Origin: GCA-2746795 sp964643965
GTDB taxonomy: Bacteria > Chloroflexota > Anaerolineae > Promineifilales > Promineifilaceae
DNA length: 62,287 nt
Direction: 5' to 3'
NCBI GenBank assembly: GCA_964643965.1
Contig: CAZXVH010000017.1
Coordinates: 1 to 62,287, forward strand
Shown one piece after another: positions 34,742 to 44,500 of the stretch. The notes beneath the pieces are model-generated. The model ran no database searches. It worked only from the letters and a program-made list of their open reading frames with translations, and was not told the origin of the DNA. How positions within the stretch are numbered: position 1 is the stretch's first letter; the number at the start of each line of letters is the position of its first letter. A program made the position numbers and the translations under genes.

Positions 34742-35680
34742 TTATTCGTTTTCTTCGTCAGCGCCGACAGCTTCTTCATCTTCGACTTCATCTATTTCGA
34801 TTTCGACGTCATCTTCGACGTCGACGTCCGCATCGTCAGAGCCATCGTCTTCTGGTTCTTCTGCTTCCCGGATTTTGGCGAGGGTGGAAGCGCCCAACAA
34901 CTGTTCATCGTCCACATCGACATCTTCGACGCCATCGTAAGCCACTTCCGGGGCGTAGCCGTCAAAGTCGGTGATTTCGGCCATGAGGTCGTCTTTACGC
35001 ATGTTGGTCCCTTCCAGAGCAGCATCAGCGATCTTACCCGCAATGAGCTTGATCGCGCGGATGGCGTCATCATTGGAAGGGATGATGTAGTCGATGGGAT
35101 CTGGATCGCAGTTGGTATCGACCACGCCTATGACGGGGATTTTGAGGATATTGGCTTCACGAACGGCCGTTTCCTCATGCGTCACATCCACCACAAAAAC
35201 CAAAGCCGGTAAGCCCTTCATCTTGCGGATACCGCCGAGACGCAAATTCAGCTTCTCAATTTCACGCTCAAAACGGAGACGTTCCCGTTTTTTCAGCAAG
35301 TCAAAATCGCCAGCGTCACGCCGCTGCTCCAACTTTTTCAAATACTCAATACGTTCACTAATTGTCTTCCAATTGGTCAACGTACCACCCAACCAACGCT
35401 CATTCACATACGGTTGGTGCGACCGCGCCGCTTCTGATGCAACCGTATCCTGCGCTTGTCGCTTGGTGCCGACAAAAAGAATCTCGCCGCCATTCGCCAC
35501 GGTATCACGCACCAAATTGTAAGCATCAGTTATCAGGGCGAGCGTTTGTTGTAAATCGATAATGTGGATACCGTTCCGTTCAGTGAAGATATAAGGCTTC
35601 ATCTTCGGATTCCAACGACGGGTACGGTGCCCAAAATGGACACCTGTTTCTAACAGGGCTTTCATTGACACGACGGCCAT
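34742..35680 (-). CDS. rpsB: 30S ribosomal protein S2 with a long acidic tail
   Basis: This 312-residue S2 protein has MKALLETGVHFGHRTRRWNP, FVGTKRQAQDTVASEAAR, YVNERWLGGTLTNWKT and VVDTNCDPDPIDYIIPSNDDA. The frame is open to 35902, but the SD AGGAG before ATG 35680 marks the start. After the usual end (about residue 235) it has a tail of about 75 residues, of which the last 45 are almost all Asp, Glu and small residues (for example EEPEDDGSDDADVDVEDDVE). Acidic S2 tails occur in some phyla and might touch S1 or mRNA; the role is not known here. Confidence 0.95.
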   Translation of the reverse strand: MAVVSMKALLETGVHFGHRTRRWNPKMKPYIFTERNGIHIIDLQQTLALITDAYNLVRDTVANGGEILFVGTKRQAQDTVASEAARSHQPYVNERWLGGTLTNWKTISERIEYLKKLEQRRDAGDFDLLKKRERLRFEREIEKLNLRLGGIRKMKGLPALVFVVDVTHEETAVREANILKIPVIGVVDTNCDPDPIDYIIPSNDDAIRAIKLIAGKIADAALEGTNMRKDDLMAEITDFDGYAPEVAYDGVEDVDVDDEQLLGASTLAKIREAEEPEDDGSDDADVDVEDDVEIEIDEVEDEEAVGADEENE

Positions 35681-35738
35681 AGGGTATTCTCCTTTTTCAC
35701 TGTGTTTTGTTCTTCCATACTCATCAACCTGCTGCGGA

Positions 35739-35820
35739 GCTTGCATGGCCTTTATGCTTTGCCTGCTGTCCGAGGGGCCGCTTTCGGCAAAAGACAGGCA
35801 GACTACAGCATAATGCAAGC
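35739..35820 (-). promoter_or_regulatory. structured rpsB leader, candidate autoregulatory element
   Basis: Nested stems in the rpsB 5' leader: outer GCTTGCAT/ATGCAAGC (ends 35739-35746 and 35813-35820), then TATGCT/AGCATA, then TGCCTGTC pairing with GACAGCAGGCA, and an inner GCCG-AAAG-CGGC hairpin. The element ends 58 nt before the start codon and is 84 nt after the predicted transcription start. Ribosomal protein operons are often controlled by such leaders, which bind the encoded protein; that function is inferred. Confidence 0.55.
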
Positions 35821-35910
35821 ACACCCGCGCCAGTCCGAGTATGTGTAAGATGTTGTTAAAACTAAATTGCCCATAAACATAAGGGAACCTGCCAAATGGC
35901 AAGCCGGATG

Positions 35911-35938
35911 ATTATAGCCAATGCCTCTTTTTGTGCAA
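35911..35938 (-). promoter_or_regulatory. sigma70-type promoter of rpsB-tsf
   Basis: Minus-strand TTGCAC (35938-35933), 16-nt spacer, TATAAT (35916-35911). The start site would be near 35904, giving a leader of about 224 nt with the structured element inside. Confidence 0.75.
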
Positions 35939-35952
35939 ATCCTGTGAGGGGG

Positions 35953-37554
35953 TTACGGCCAGTCGGCCAATATGGTGGCGTTTTGCACATCAATCGCCTG
36001 CATTTCATTCAGATTCACCTGCATCCAGGCGATTCCGCCATCCCAACCAAATAAATGAAACCAATAAGAGGTATTGGCAGAGATGTTGAGCGGCAGATCT
36101 TTCTGGCCGCTGCTGGCCCCTTCTTGCCACGATAAAGTTTCCAATACCAGGCGAGGCGGATTATGTCGTGCCTGCAAAAGCTGCACGCCGGTATTGGTGG
36201 CATTGGCCTGCCAGTACCCTTCATCGTTTTCATGAACCACAATCATACCATCTTCAAGCATGGTATCAGCCTGAGGCACATGCTGCCAGCGGAAATCGCC
36301 GCTGTCTGTAGCAATGGCCCATAGTTCATCCCGGCGGCTGCCCTGTATTTTAGTAGCCTTCACCAACAACGTGTCATTGGCTGCCATAAGGGGTAACAAA
36401 TTGTAATTTTCTTTTTCCACCAGCAAACGCACGGCGCCATCTTCTTTGTTGGCGGCAAACAGTTGGCTGGCGCTGCCATTAAAATAGAGATGCTTTTTAT
36501 CTTGAATGGCGCCATTTCCCAAGGCGTTCAAGTGAGTATCCACAAAACTGCTCCACATCAGCGTGTTCGTTTCATAATTCCAACGTTGCACACATACCGG
36601 ATCGAAAAAGCCGAAGACAATGTAGAAGCTTTGCGTGGCTTCGTCGAAGATCACGGGGGCGTTATGTTGGGGTTCCTGAGGCTCAAAAACAGGATGTTCA
36701 CAGCGTGGTTCAAGGCGCTGCGCCAGGTCGCCAGTTTGGGCATCAAAGAGGGAGAGGCCCATGCCGCTGTTTTCATCTTCTACGATAAGACCAGGTTGAT
36801 CAGAAAAGCGCATGAAGCCGCTGGCGGTAACCAAATCCATCTCTTGCTGCCAGCTTTGGGCGCCGGTGGCTGCGTCCAAGCCGCGCAAGGTCTCATCTAT
36901 GGATAGCACGACCAGTTGATCGCTGAATGTTTGCACACAGCCCTGGCAGGTATAGGGTAATTGATCCGTGAGTCTGGTTTGCCAAACGGCCGTTCCCGTT
37001 TCCCGGTTTAGTGCAGTTATCTCATCTTCATGCACATAATAAATATGCTGATCATCCGCAAAAAGAGAGAGGTTGCTCACCTCATCGGCAAAGGGGCCAC
37101 TTTGCCATAAACGATTCGTCTCGCCACCCCGCCAAAAATTGACATACATCTCCTCATTTTCCACGCTGCGGCTGGTAAAAGCCACATCCGCCAAGGCGCC
37201 ATCCCCCACTGGCAGCAGCAGCGCCGGACCAATAAGATTTTCAGCCGTCACAACTTCCGCCAGTTCACCCAATACCGCCTGTGGATTCGCCAGATCCCCT
37301 CCCTGGAAAAACAGGTAAGCAGCGCCAGCCCCCACCAGCAAAACCAGCAAGGAAATCAAGACCGGGCAGCCGCAGCCTGACGATTGTCCGCCGATCTGTA
37401 CCGGTTCTTGATAAGCCGGTTTATTCGGCTCCCGCAATTCCTCCGGCACAATAACGGTGGTGGCACAAAAAGGACATTTGACGGTGGTTTGAGCCGGATC
37501 GGCGGGCAAATCCAGGCTGGCATGGCAAGAAGGGCAGTTAAAGGTTTCTAACAT
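35953..37554 (-). CDS. PQQ-type beta-propeller protein with zinc ribbon and one membrane anchor
   Basis: This is a 533-residue protein. A zinc ribbon (C7-P-S-C10 and C27-P-F-C30) lies in the cytoplasm, then a single membrane helix (PVLISLLVLLVGAGAAYLFF, about 63-84). The large external part has PQQ/WD-like propeller blades: ALNRETGTAVWQTRL, GLDAATGAQSWQQEM, LFDAQTGDLAQRL and WNYETNTLMWSS. A pair of Cys in YTCQGCVQ may form a disulfide. ATG 37554 follows the SD GAAGGATG. The function is unknown; similar proteins are outer scaffolds or sensors. Confidence 0.75.
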   Translation of the reverse strand: MLETFNCPSCHASLDLPADPAQTTVKCPFCATTVIVPEELREPNKPAYQEPVQIGGQSSGCGCPVLISLLVLLVGAGAAYLFFQGGDLANPQAVLGELAEVVTAENLIGPALLLPVGDGALADVAFTSRSVENEEMYVNFWRGGETNRLWQSGPFADEVSNLSLFADDQHIYYVHEDEITALNRETGTAVWQTRLTDQLPYTCQGCVQTFSDQLVVLSIDETLRGLDAATGAQSWQQEMDLVTASGFMRFSDQPGLIVEDENSGMGLSLFDAQTGDLAQRLEPRCEHPVFEPQEPQHNAPVIFDEATQSFYIVFGFFDPVCVQRWNYETNTLMWSSFVDTHLNALGNGAIQDKKHLYFNGSASQLFAANKEDGAVRLLVEKENYNLLPLMAANDTLLVKATKIQGSRRDELWAIATDSGDFRWQHVPQADTMLEDGMIVVHENDEGYWQANATNTGVQLLQARHNPPRLVLETLSWQEGASSGQKDLPLNISANTSYWFHLFGWDGGIAWMQVNLNEMQAIDVQNATILADWP

Positions 37555-37572
37555 AGGGTCATCCTTCGTCAA

Positions 37573-37887
37573 GTGAGGTGGGAGGCAACCATGTAGGCAA
37601 GAATGGTGATCAGTGAAAGGCTAACAATAAACAGCTACCGGTAATCTTGTCAAGAGGCATGTTTCATCATTTCAAAAATCTGTGTGTTCTAATCAGCCCA
37701 TGTGCGCTCAACAGCTTTCAACCAAACCGGTCGATACCCCATTAACCAGCCGCCAACGACGACGCCCGCTCATCGACATGGCAAGCGGTATTTAGCCAGC
37801 GAGATTGGTTTAATCTCATAGATTGAAGCAATCTTTATTGTTCATCTTCCACAAGCAAACGGCCGTTCGTTTGTATAAATCTATCGC
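37573..37887. other. spacer upstream of the metY promoter
   Basis: About 315 nt between the divergent propeller gene and the met promoter. Apart from one palindrome copy (37858-37867) I see no gene, strong hairpin or repeat. Confidence 0.5.
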
Positions 37888-37916
37888 TTGACGAATTTCA
37901 CCCCACTCGTTATAGT
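37888..37916 (+). promoter_or_regulatory. sigma70-type promoter of the met operon
   Basis: TTGACG (37888-37893), 17-nt spacer, TATAGT (37911-37916). The start site near 37923 leaves about 70 nt before the SAM riboswitch aptamer. Confidence 0.75.
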
Positions 37917-37995
37917 CGTTTATGCTTGGCGCAGATAACAAATGGCAGGTACCCCAAAGTAGTCTGCAATAAGCCACAACCACATAGTGTCACTT

Positions 37996-38100
37996 TTATC
38001 CAGAGAGGCGGAGGGACCGGCCCGACGAAGCCTCGGCAACCCGGCAGCAATGCGTTAGGGTGCCAATTCCGGCAGAGCATTCTGGAAGATGATTGGAGAC
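37996..38100 (+). promoter_or_regulatory. SAM riboswitch (S-box, SAM-I type)
   Basis: The conserved aptamer words are in order: ATCCAGAGAGGCGGAGGGAC, then CGGCCCGACGAAGCC, TCGGCAACC, GGTGCCAATTCC, GCA, and GAAGATGAT near the end. It lies between a good promoter and metY, which makes S-adenosylmethionine feedback on methionine synthesis very likely. Downstream, CCTCTTTCCGCC (about 38110-38121) can pair with GGCGGA of the aptamer, a possible switching partner, but there is no clear U-tract terminator. The mechanism may be translational, since the SD of metY is about 100 nt away. Confidence 0.92.
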
Positions 38101-38213
38101 GCAACAACTGCCTCTTTCCGCCCTTGTGAGTTAACCACAACCCGGGCACACTCCCAGAAAAACGCTCAAATTGTTTATTTCATTGTCAACTAACCAATAG
38201 GAGATCGTTTTTC

Positions 38214-39491
38214 ATGTCTGAACAAACCCGCAAACTCGGTTTTACCACCCGTCAATTACACGCCGGCCAGCAGCCCGACCCCACCACCGGCAGCCGGGCT
38301 GTACCCCTTTACCAGACCACCAGTTTCCAGTTCAATAACACCGAACACGCCGCCAACCTCTTTGCCCTCAAAGAGTTCGGCAATATCTATACGCGCATCA
38401 TGAACCCCACCACCGATGTCTTGGAACAGCGCATCGCCGACCTGGAAGGGGGCGTGGGAGCAGTGGCCGCCAGCAGTGGCCATGGGGCGCAAATCATGGC
38501 CATTCTGGCCCTTTGCCAGGCGGGCGACCATATCGTCAGCAGCAGTCGTTTGTATGGGGGCACCTACAACCAGTTCAACTATACTCTGCCCCGGCTGGGC
38601 ATTACCGTCACCTTTGTAGATCCCACAAATCCGGCGGCGTTTGCGACGGCCGTCCAGGAGAATACCAAGCTGATCTACGGCGAAACGCTGGGCAACCCGG
38701 ACATCACCATCTTTCCCTTTGAGGAAGTATCGGCCATTGCCCAAAAACATCACATCCCGCTGCTGATCGACAATACCTTTGCCACGCCCTATCTGTTCCG
38801 GCCGTTTGAATGGGGCGCCAACATCATCATCCACTCCACCACCAAGTTCATCAGCGGGCACGGCACCACCATTGGCGGCGTGATTGTGGATGGGGGCAAC
38901 TTTAATTGGCGCAACGGCCGTTTCCCCAATTTCACACAGCCAGACCCCAGCTATCATGGGTTGGTCTACGCCGACCTGGGTGCGCCGGCCTTCATCCTCA
39001 AGGCGCGGGTGCAAACGCTGCGCGACATCGGCGCTTGCCAGGCCCCGTTCAACAGTTGGCAGACGATCCAGGGCATCGAAACCCTCAGCCTGCGCATGGA
39101 CCGGCATGTGGCCAATACGCAAAAGGTGGCGGAATTCCTGGAAAACCATCATCGCGTGGCCTGGGTTTCCTATCCCGGTTTAGCCAGCCATCCCGATCAT
39201 CAACGGGCGCAAAAGCTGCTGCCCAAAGGTCCCGGCGCGATTTTAGGCTGTGGTCTGAAAGGCGGCCGACCGGCCGGCGAGGCGTTCATCAATAACCTGA
39301 GCTTATTCAGCCACCTGGCAAACGTGGGCGACGCCAAATCGTTAGCCATCCACCCCGCTTCCACTACCCACAGCCAGTTGACAGAAGAGGAATTGAAAAC
39401 GGCCGGCATCACCCCCGATTTCATCCGCCTCAGCATCGGTATTGAGGATATTGAGGATATTTTGTGGGATTTGGAGCAGGCGTTACGGTAA
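38214..39491 (+). CDS. metY: O-acetylhomoserine sulfhydrylase
   Basis: This 425-residue PLP enzyme of the Cys/Met metabolism family makes homocysteine from O-acetylhomoserine and sulfide. The Schiff-base Lys is K211 (HSTTKFISGHGT), with AASSGHGAQ, YGGTYNQF and DNTFATPYL conserved. The long loop with PDPSYHGL and LKARVQTLRD marks MetY rather than MetB/MetZ. The SD GGAG precedes the ATG. It is preceded by a SAM riboswitch and followed by metX and metW, a complete route by direct sulfhydrylation. Confidence 0.95.
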   Translation: MSEQTRKLGFTTRQLHAGQQPDPTTGSRAVPLYQTTSFQFNNTEHAANLFALKEFGNIYTRIMNPTTDVLEQRIADLEGGVGAVAASSGHGAQIMAILALCQAGDHIVSSSRLYGGTYNQFNYTLPRLGITVTFVDPTNPAAFATAVQENTKLIYGETLGNPDITIFPFEEVSAIAQKHHIPLLIDNTFATPYLFRPFEWGANIIIHSTTKFISGHGTTIGGVIVDGGNFNWRNGRFPNFTQPDPSYHGLVYADLGAPAFILKARVQTLRDIGACQAPFNSWQTIQGIETLSLRMDRHVANTQKVAEFLENHHRVAWVSYPGLASHPDHQRAQKLLPKGPGAILGCGLKGGRPAGEAFINNLSLFSHLANVGDAKSLAIHPASTTHSQLTEEELKTAGITPDFIRLSIGIEDIEDILWDLEQALR

Positions 39492-39499
39492 TCAGTGGA

Positions 39500-39554
39500 C
39501 AGTTTACAGTGAACAGTGGACAGTGTGGTTACTGTTCACTGTCCACTGTAAACT
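39500..39554. repeat. ACAGTG-rich hairpin between metY and metX
   Basis: AGTTTACAGTGAACAGTGG on the left is the complement of CCACTGTAAACT and CACTGTTCACTG units on the right, separated by a short GTGGTT centre. It could tune read-through from metY to metX. It is related to the element at 17968-18040. Confidence 0.65.
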
Positions 39555-39571
39555 GTATACTTTTAAAAAAG

Positions 39572-40717
39572 ATGATTCCCCAAGATTCAATAGGCAGCGT
39601 AGAAACACAAACTTACACCTTCGCCCAGGCGGACCCGTTCCTGCTGGAAAGCGGCGCGGTGTTGAGTCCGGTGACGCTGGCGTATGAGACGTATGGCGAA
39701 TTAAATGCGGCGCGGTCTAACGCCATTTTGATCTGCCATGCGCTCAGCGGCAGCGGTCACGCCGCCGGCTATCATAGCGGCGTGGAAAAGCCGGGCTGGT
39801 GGGATGATTGCATTGGCCCTGGCAAGGCGTTTGACACGGATCGCTTTTTTGTCATTTGCAGCAATGTGCTGGGCAGCTGCTACGGTTCCACCGGCCCGGC
39901 CGAGCGCAATCCGGCCAGCGGCCAGCCTTATGGCTTGCAATTTCCGGTTGTCACCATTGGCGATATGGTGCGAGCGCAGGTGAAACTGATCGATTATCTG
40001 GATATTGAGCAGCTGTTTTGCGTGGCTGGTGGGTCGATGGGCGGGATGCAGGTGTTGGAATGGGCGGCTCACCATCCGCAGCGGCTCAAGGCAGCCATCC
40101 CCCTGGCCACGACCGGCCGGCACAGCCCCATGCTCATCGCCTTGAGCGAGGTGGGGCGGCAGGCGATTTACGCCGACCCGCACTGGCAAAATGGAGCGTA
40201 TTATGATAAGCGGCAAAAGCCGGATGCCGGGCTGGCAGTGGCCCGCATGGTGGGCCACATCACCTATCTCAGTGATGAAAGTATGCAGGCTAAGTTTGGC
40301 CGTCGGCTGCAAAACCGGGAACGTTTTGGCTACGAGTTCCAGACGGAGTTCCAGGTGGAGAGTTATCTCAAGTATAACGGCAATAATTTCACGCGCCGCT
40401 TTGACGCCAACAGCTATCTCTATGTGACGAAGGCCATGGATTATTTTGACCTGACGCAGCCCACCGGTACGTTGGCCGGTTCGTTTGTCCACGCAGCGGA
40501 GATTAAGTATCTGGTAGTCAGTTTTACCAGCGATTGGCTTTATCCCACTTATCACAGCAAGGAGTTAGTGACGGCGTTAACGGCCGTTGGCGCTGACGTC
40601 ACTTTTCTCGATATTGAATCCTCTTGGGGCCATGATGCTTTCTTATTAGAAGTAGAGACCATGACCGAACTGCTGCAAAGTTTCCTGGATCGCTTATGGC
40701 AGGAAGAGAATGAGTAA
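39572..40717 (+). CDS. metX: homoserine O-acetyltransferase
   Basis: This 381-residue alpha/beta hydrolase-fold enzyme acetylates homoserine. The nucleophile is S155 (VAGGSMGGMQVLEWA). ALSGSGHAAG near the oxyanion region, the late FTSDWLYP Asp and SSWGHDAFLLE His complete the triad. ATG 39572 follows the repeat hairpin with little SD, so it may be weakly translated or coupled; the upstream open frame is repeat DNA. It overlaps metW by 8 nt. Confidence 0.94.
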   Translation: MIPQDSIGSVETQTYTFAQADPFLLESGAVLSPVTLAYETYGELNAARSNAILICHALSGSGHAAGYHSGVEKPGWWDDCIGPGKAFDTDRFFVICSNVLGSCYGSTGPAERNPASGQPYGLQFPVVTIGDMVRAQVKLIDYLDIEQLFCVAGGSMGGMQVLEWAAHHPQRLKAAIPLATTGRHSPMLIALSEVGRQAIYADPHWQNGAYYDKRQKPDAGLAVARMVGHITYLSDESMQAKFGRRLQNRERFGYEFQTEFQVESYLKYNGNNFTRRFDANSYLYVTKAMDYFDLTQPTGTLAGSFVHAAEIKYLVVSFTSDWLYPTYHSKELVTALTAVGADVTFLDIESSWGHDAFLLEVETMTELLQSFLDRLWQEENE

Positions 40718-41357
40718 GCTGCAATCTCCCATCTCCAATCCTTCGACAAGCCCCGGAACAGGTCTCCACGCGCTTCGCCCCGATCTTCAGGTCATCGCGG
40801 CGCTCATCCCGGCCAAAATGCGGGTGCTGGATTTAGGCTGCGGCGATGGGGCGCTGCTGGATTACCTGGTGCATCAGCGGCAGGTGCGCGGCCGCGGCAT
40901 TGAGTTGGGCGAGCAAGGCGTTTTGGCCTGCGTGCGCCGGGGATTGAGTGTGCGCCAGGGCAATTTGGAAGAGGGATTGGCCGATTACCCGGATAACAGC
41001 TTCGAGTACGTGGTGTTGAGCCAAACCCTGCCCTACCTGGATGATCCACGCATGATTTTGCCAGAGATGCTGCGCGTGGGGCAGAAGGCGATTGTCAGTT
41101 TTCCTAATTGGGGTTACTGGCGCTGTCGCGGGAAGCTGCTGCTCACCGGCAACATGCCGCCCGCCCCGGAACTGCCCCAAAGCTGGTATGAAGCGCCGCG
41201 CTGGCAGGCGTTGACGGTGGCGGATTTTATGCAGCTCTGCCGCTCATTGGATATTGCGATTTTAGATGAGGTGTATATGGCAGGCGGCCGCAAAGCGCCG
41301 GTGGGCTGGTTTAAGAATTTGTTGGCGACAACGGCCGTTTACGTGCTGTCCTCTTGA
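40710..41357 (+). CDS. metW: methionine biosynthesis protein MetW
   Basis: This 215-residue protein with a SAM-methyltransferase-like fold has motif I (VLDLGCGDGALLDYL), GIELGEQGVLACVRRGL and the family-typical SFPNWGYWRCRGKLLLTG and LPQSWYEAP. MetW is found fused to or beside MetX and is needed for its activity in some bacteria. Its start overlaps the metX stop (ATGAGTAA), so the two are translationally coupled. The N-terminal 20 residues are longer than usual and include a CTTCGACAAGCC repeat-like segment. Confidence 0.93.
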   Translation: MSKLQSPISNPSTSPGTGLHALRPDLQVIAALIPAKMRVLDLGCGDGALLDYLVHQRQVRGRGIELGEQGVLACVRRGLSVRQGNLEEGLADYPDNSFEYVVLSQTLPYLDDPRMILPEMLRVGQKAIVSFPNWGYWRCRGKLLLTGNMPPAPELPQSWYEAPRWQALTVADFMQLCRSLDIAILDEVYMAGGRKAPVGWFKNLLATTAVYVLSS

Positions 41358-41449
41358 TCTTGCCATCTCTTTCCCCCAAAGTTAAACTCCCTTCGTCTAT
41401 ACCTTTTAAGAAGGGGTTAACATGGGCGACGGCGCACCACAATGAATGA

Positions 41450-41507
41450 AAATGGAGCGCAGGCGTCTCGCCTGCAAGTAGCGAACGAGACGTTCGCGCT
41501 CCCATTT
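41450..41507. repeat. nested palindromic intergenic element
   Basis: The outer arms AAATGGAGCG and CGCTCCCATTT enclose two hairpins, GCAGGCG/CGCCTGC and GCGAACG/CGTTCGC. Such GGAGCGCAGGCG-type elements are known to me as dispersed repeats in several bacterial genomes. Here it forms the leader just before the SD of the fusion gene. Confidence 0.6.
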
Positions 41508-41522
41508 ACGAAGGAGAATGCC

Positions 41523-44500
41523 ATGTTACAGCGTCCCGAATTTAGTAATCAAGAAGCTGTCCAAATCGCCCAAGATGAGTTTGGCATTGCCGGCCGTGTG
41601 AAGACATTACCCAGTGAACGCGACCAAAACTTTAGACTGATAACGGATAACGGCCGTTCCTACGTTCTGAAAATCGCCAGCCAAACAGACAGCCACGACA
41701 TCCTCGATTACCAAAACCAGGCGCTCACCCACCTGCGCCAGCAGCCAGACCTGGCTGATCACATTCCCGAGGTGATTTTATCCAAGAAAGGGGAAGCAAT
41801 TGTCTCCGTACCTCATTCCTCTGGAGGCAGTTTCAATGTACGCCTACTCACTTACCTGCCCGGCATTCCCCTGGCGCTCGTTACCCCCCACAGCCCCGAC
41901 CTGCTTTATGATTTGGGTCACTTTTTGGGACGCACCACCGTCGCTTTTGCCGATTTCAGCCATCCCGCCATGCACCGCCATTTGCATTGGAACATGGCCC
42001 TTACCAGTGAAACCATCCGCAAGCGCATCGACGCTATTCAAGAGCCTGATCAGCTTGCGCTCGTCGAGGACGTATTGAAACATTTTGAGCACAAGGTGGT
42101 TCCCCGTTTGCCTGAATTGCGCCAAAGCGTCATCCACAGCGACGCCAACGACTACAACGTGCTGGTCACGGCCGGGCGCAAGCAGCCGCGCCGCATCGCC
42201 GGGCTGATTGATTTTGGCGACATGGTGTACTCCGCCACCATTTTTGAGCTGGCAATCGCCGCCGCTTACGCCATGCTCGACAAGCCCGATCCACTGGCCG
42301 CCGCCGCTCACATGGTGGCTGGCTACCACGCCGCCCTGCCCCTCACAGACCTGGAACTCGACTTGCTCACCACCCTCATCAGCGCCCGCCTGGCAGCCAG
42401 CGTCACCCTGTCCACCTACCAGCAAACGCTCCACCCCGACGACGCCTACCTCGTCGTCAGCCAGCAGCCAGCCTGGGCGCTGCTGGGCAAATTGGCGGCC
42501 ATTCCGCCCACTTTGGCGCGAGCCGTCTTCCGTCATGCGTGTGGACTGGAGCCGATGGTGGGAGAAACGGCCGTTTCCCGCTATCTCCTCTCTAACCAAC
42601 GTACCTTCAGCCCCATCCTCGGTTCCGACTGGCGCCGCCTCAAGCCGCGCGTCTTCGATGCCAGCGTGGGCAGTTTGGAACTGGGCAGCCCGGCCGAGTA
42701 TGGCGACTTATCCGCCGCCGCCAAACGCATCGAAATGAGGTTGAAAAGCGTCAACGCCCAGGTTGGCATCGGCCGTTACAACGAGCCGCGCCTCATCTAC
42801 ACCGCCGATTCCTTCCGCACCGACAGCGCCGAGTGGCGCACCATCCACATTGGCCTCGATTTGTTTGCCTCGGCAGAAACGTTCACTTCGACAGGCTCAG
42901 TGAACGTTTCTGTCGAGGCCACTACTCCGGCCACTTCTCCGGCCACTACTCCGGCCACTTCTCCGGCCACTTCTCCGGCCACTNNNNNNNNNNNNNNNNN
43001 NNNNNNNNNNNNNNNNNNNNNNNNNNNNNNNNNNNNNNNNNNNNNNNNNNNNNNNNNNNNNNNNNNNNNNNNNNNNNNNNNNNCCACTTCTCCGGCCACT
43101 ACTCCGGCCACTTCTCCGGCCACTTCTCCGGCCACTTCTCCGGCCACTTCTCCGGCCACTACTCCGGCCACTTCTCCGGCCACTTCTCCGGCCACTTCGA
43201 CAGGCTCAGTGACCGGAGAAGTCCCGGTGGCTGAGCTTGTCGAAGTCCCGGTTTACGCTCCGCTCCCTGGCAAAATCCACAGCTTCAATGACAACAATCT
43301 GCCCCTCGACTACGGCCCCACCCTCATCCTGGAACACAAAACCGACGAAGGCATCCCGTTCTACACCTTGTACGGCCATCTGAGCCGGTCATCGATGGCG
43401 AACTGGACGGTGGGCAAACCGGTCGCCGCCGGGGAGCAGATTGCCACGATTGGCAGCATGGACGAGAACGGCGGCTGGCCGCCCCATCTCCATTTCCAGA
43501 TCATCCTGGACATGCTGGGCAAAGAGGGCGACTTTATCGGCGTGGCCCCCGCCAGCCAACGCGCCATCTGGACGAGCATTTGCCCCGACCCGAACCTGAT
43601 TTTAGGCATACCCGATGGGATTTTCCCGGAGCCACTCCTCTCCAAACAAGAAATCCTGAACCGCCGCCACCGCCACTTTGGCCCCAACCTCTCCATTTCT
43701 TACCAGGAACCGCTCAAGATGGTGCGCGGCTGGCGGCAATATTTGTATGATGAGACGGGAAAGCCTTACCTGGATGTGGTTAACAATGTCTGCCATGTGG
43801 GACACAGCCACCCGCATGTGGTCAAGGCGCTGTCACAGCAAGCGGCCGTCCTCAACACCAATACCCGCTACCTGCACGACAACATCGTCAACTATGCTGA
43901 ACGGCTGCTGGCGCGGTTCCCCAAAGAACTGGAGGTGTGCTTTTTCGTGTGCAGTGGCAGCGAGGCCAATGAACTGGCGCTGCGCCTGGCCCGCGCCCAC
44001 ACTGGCGCCGAGGACCTCATCGTCATCGACGGCGCCTATCACGGGAACACGGCCGCCCTCATCGACATCAGCCCGTACAAACATGACGGCCCCGGCGGCA
44101 AAGGCGCCCCGCCCCACATCCACAAAGCGCTGATGCCCGACCCGTATCGCGGCATCTACAAAGGCTACGATTCGGGTGCGGCGTATGCCCAACACGTCGC
44201 ACAAATCATTGAAAATATAAACCGCGGAGAGCGCGGAGAAAAAACAAGAGATCTCTCTGCGGCCTCCGCGATCTCTGCGGTTAAAGAAGGGTTGTTAGCT
44301 GGCATCATTGTGGAGTCGGTGCTGGGCTGTGGTGGACAGATTGTGCTGCCGGATGGCTATTTGCAAGCGGTGTTTGCTCAGGTGCGAGCGGCCGGCGGCG
44401 TGTGCATCGCCGACGAGGTGCAGGTCGGTTTTGGCCGCGTCGGTTCCCATTTCTGGGGCTTTGAGACGCAGGGCGTGACGCCCGACATCGTGACGATGGG

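Noticed and set aside
37910..38149. Small genes on both strands before metY
   Set aside because: The conserved S-box words show that this is a riboswitch, not coding.
38256..39152. Minus-strand gene of 298 codons
   Set aside because: It is a shadow of metY in a high-GC frame.
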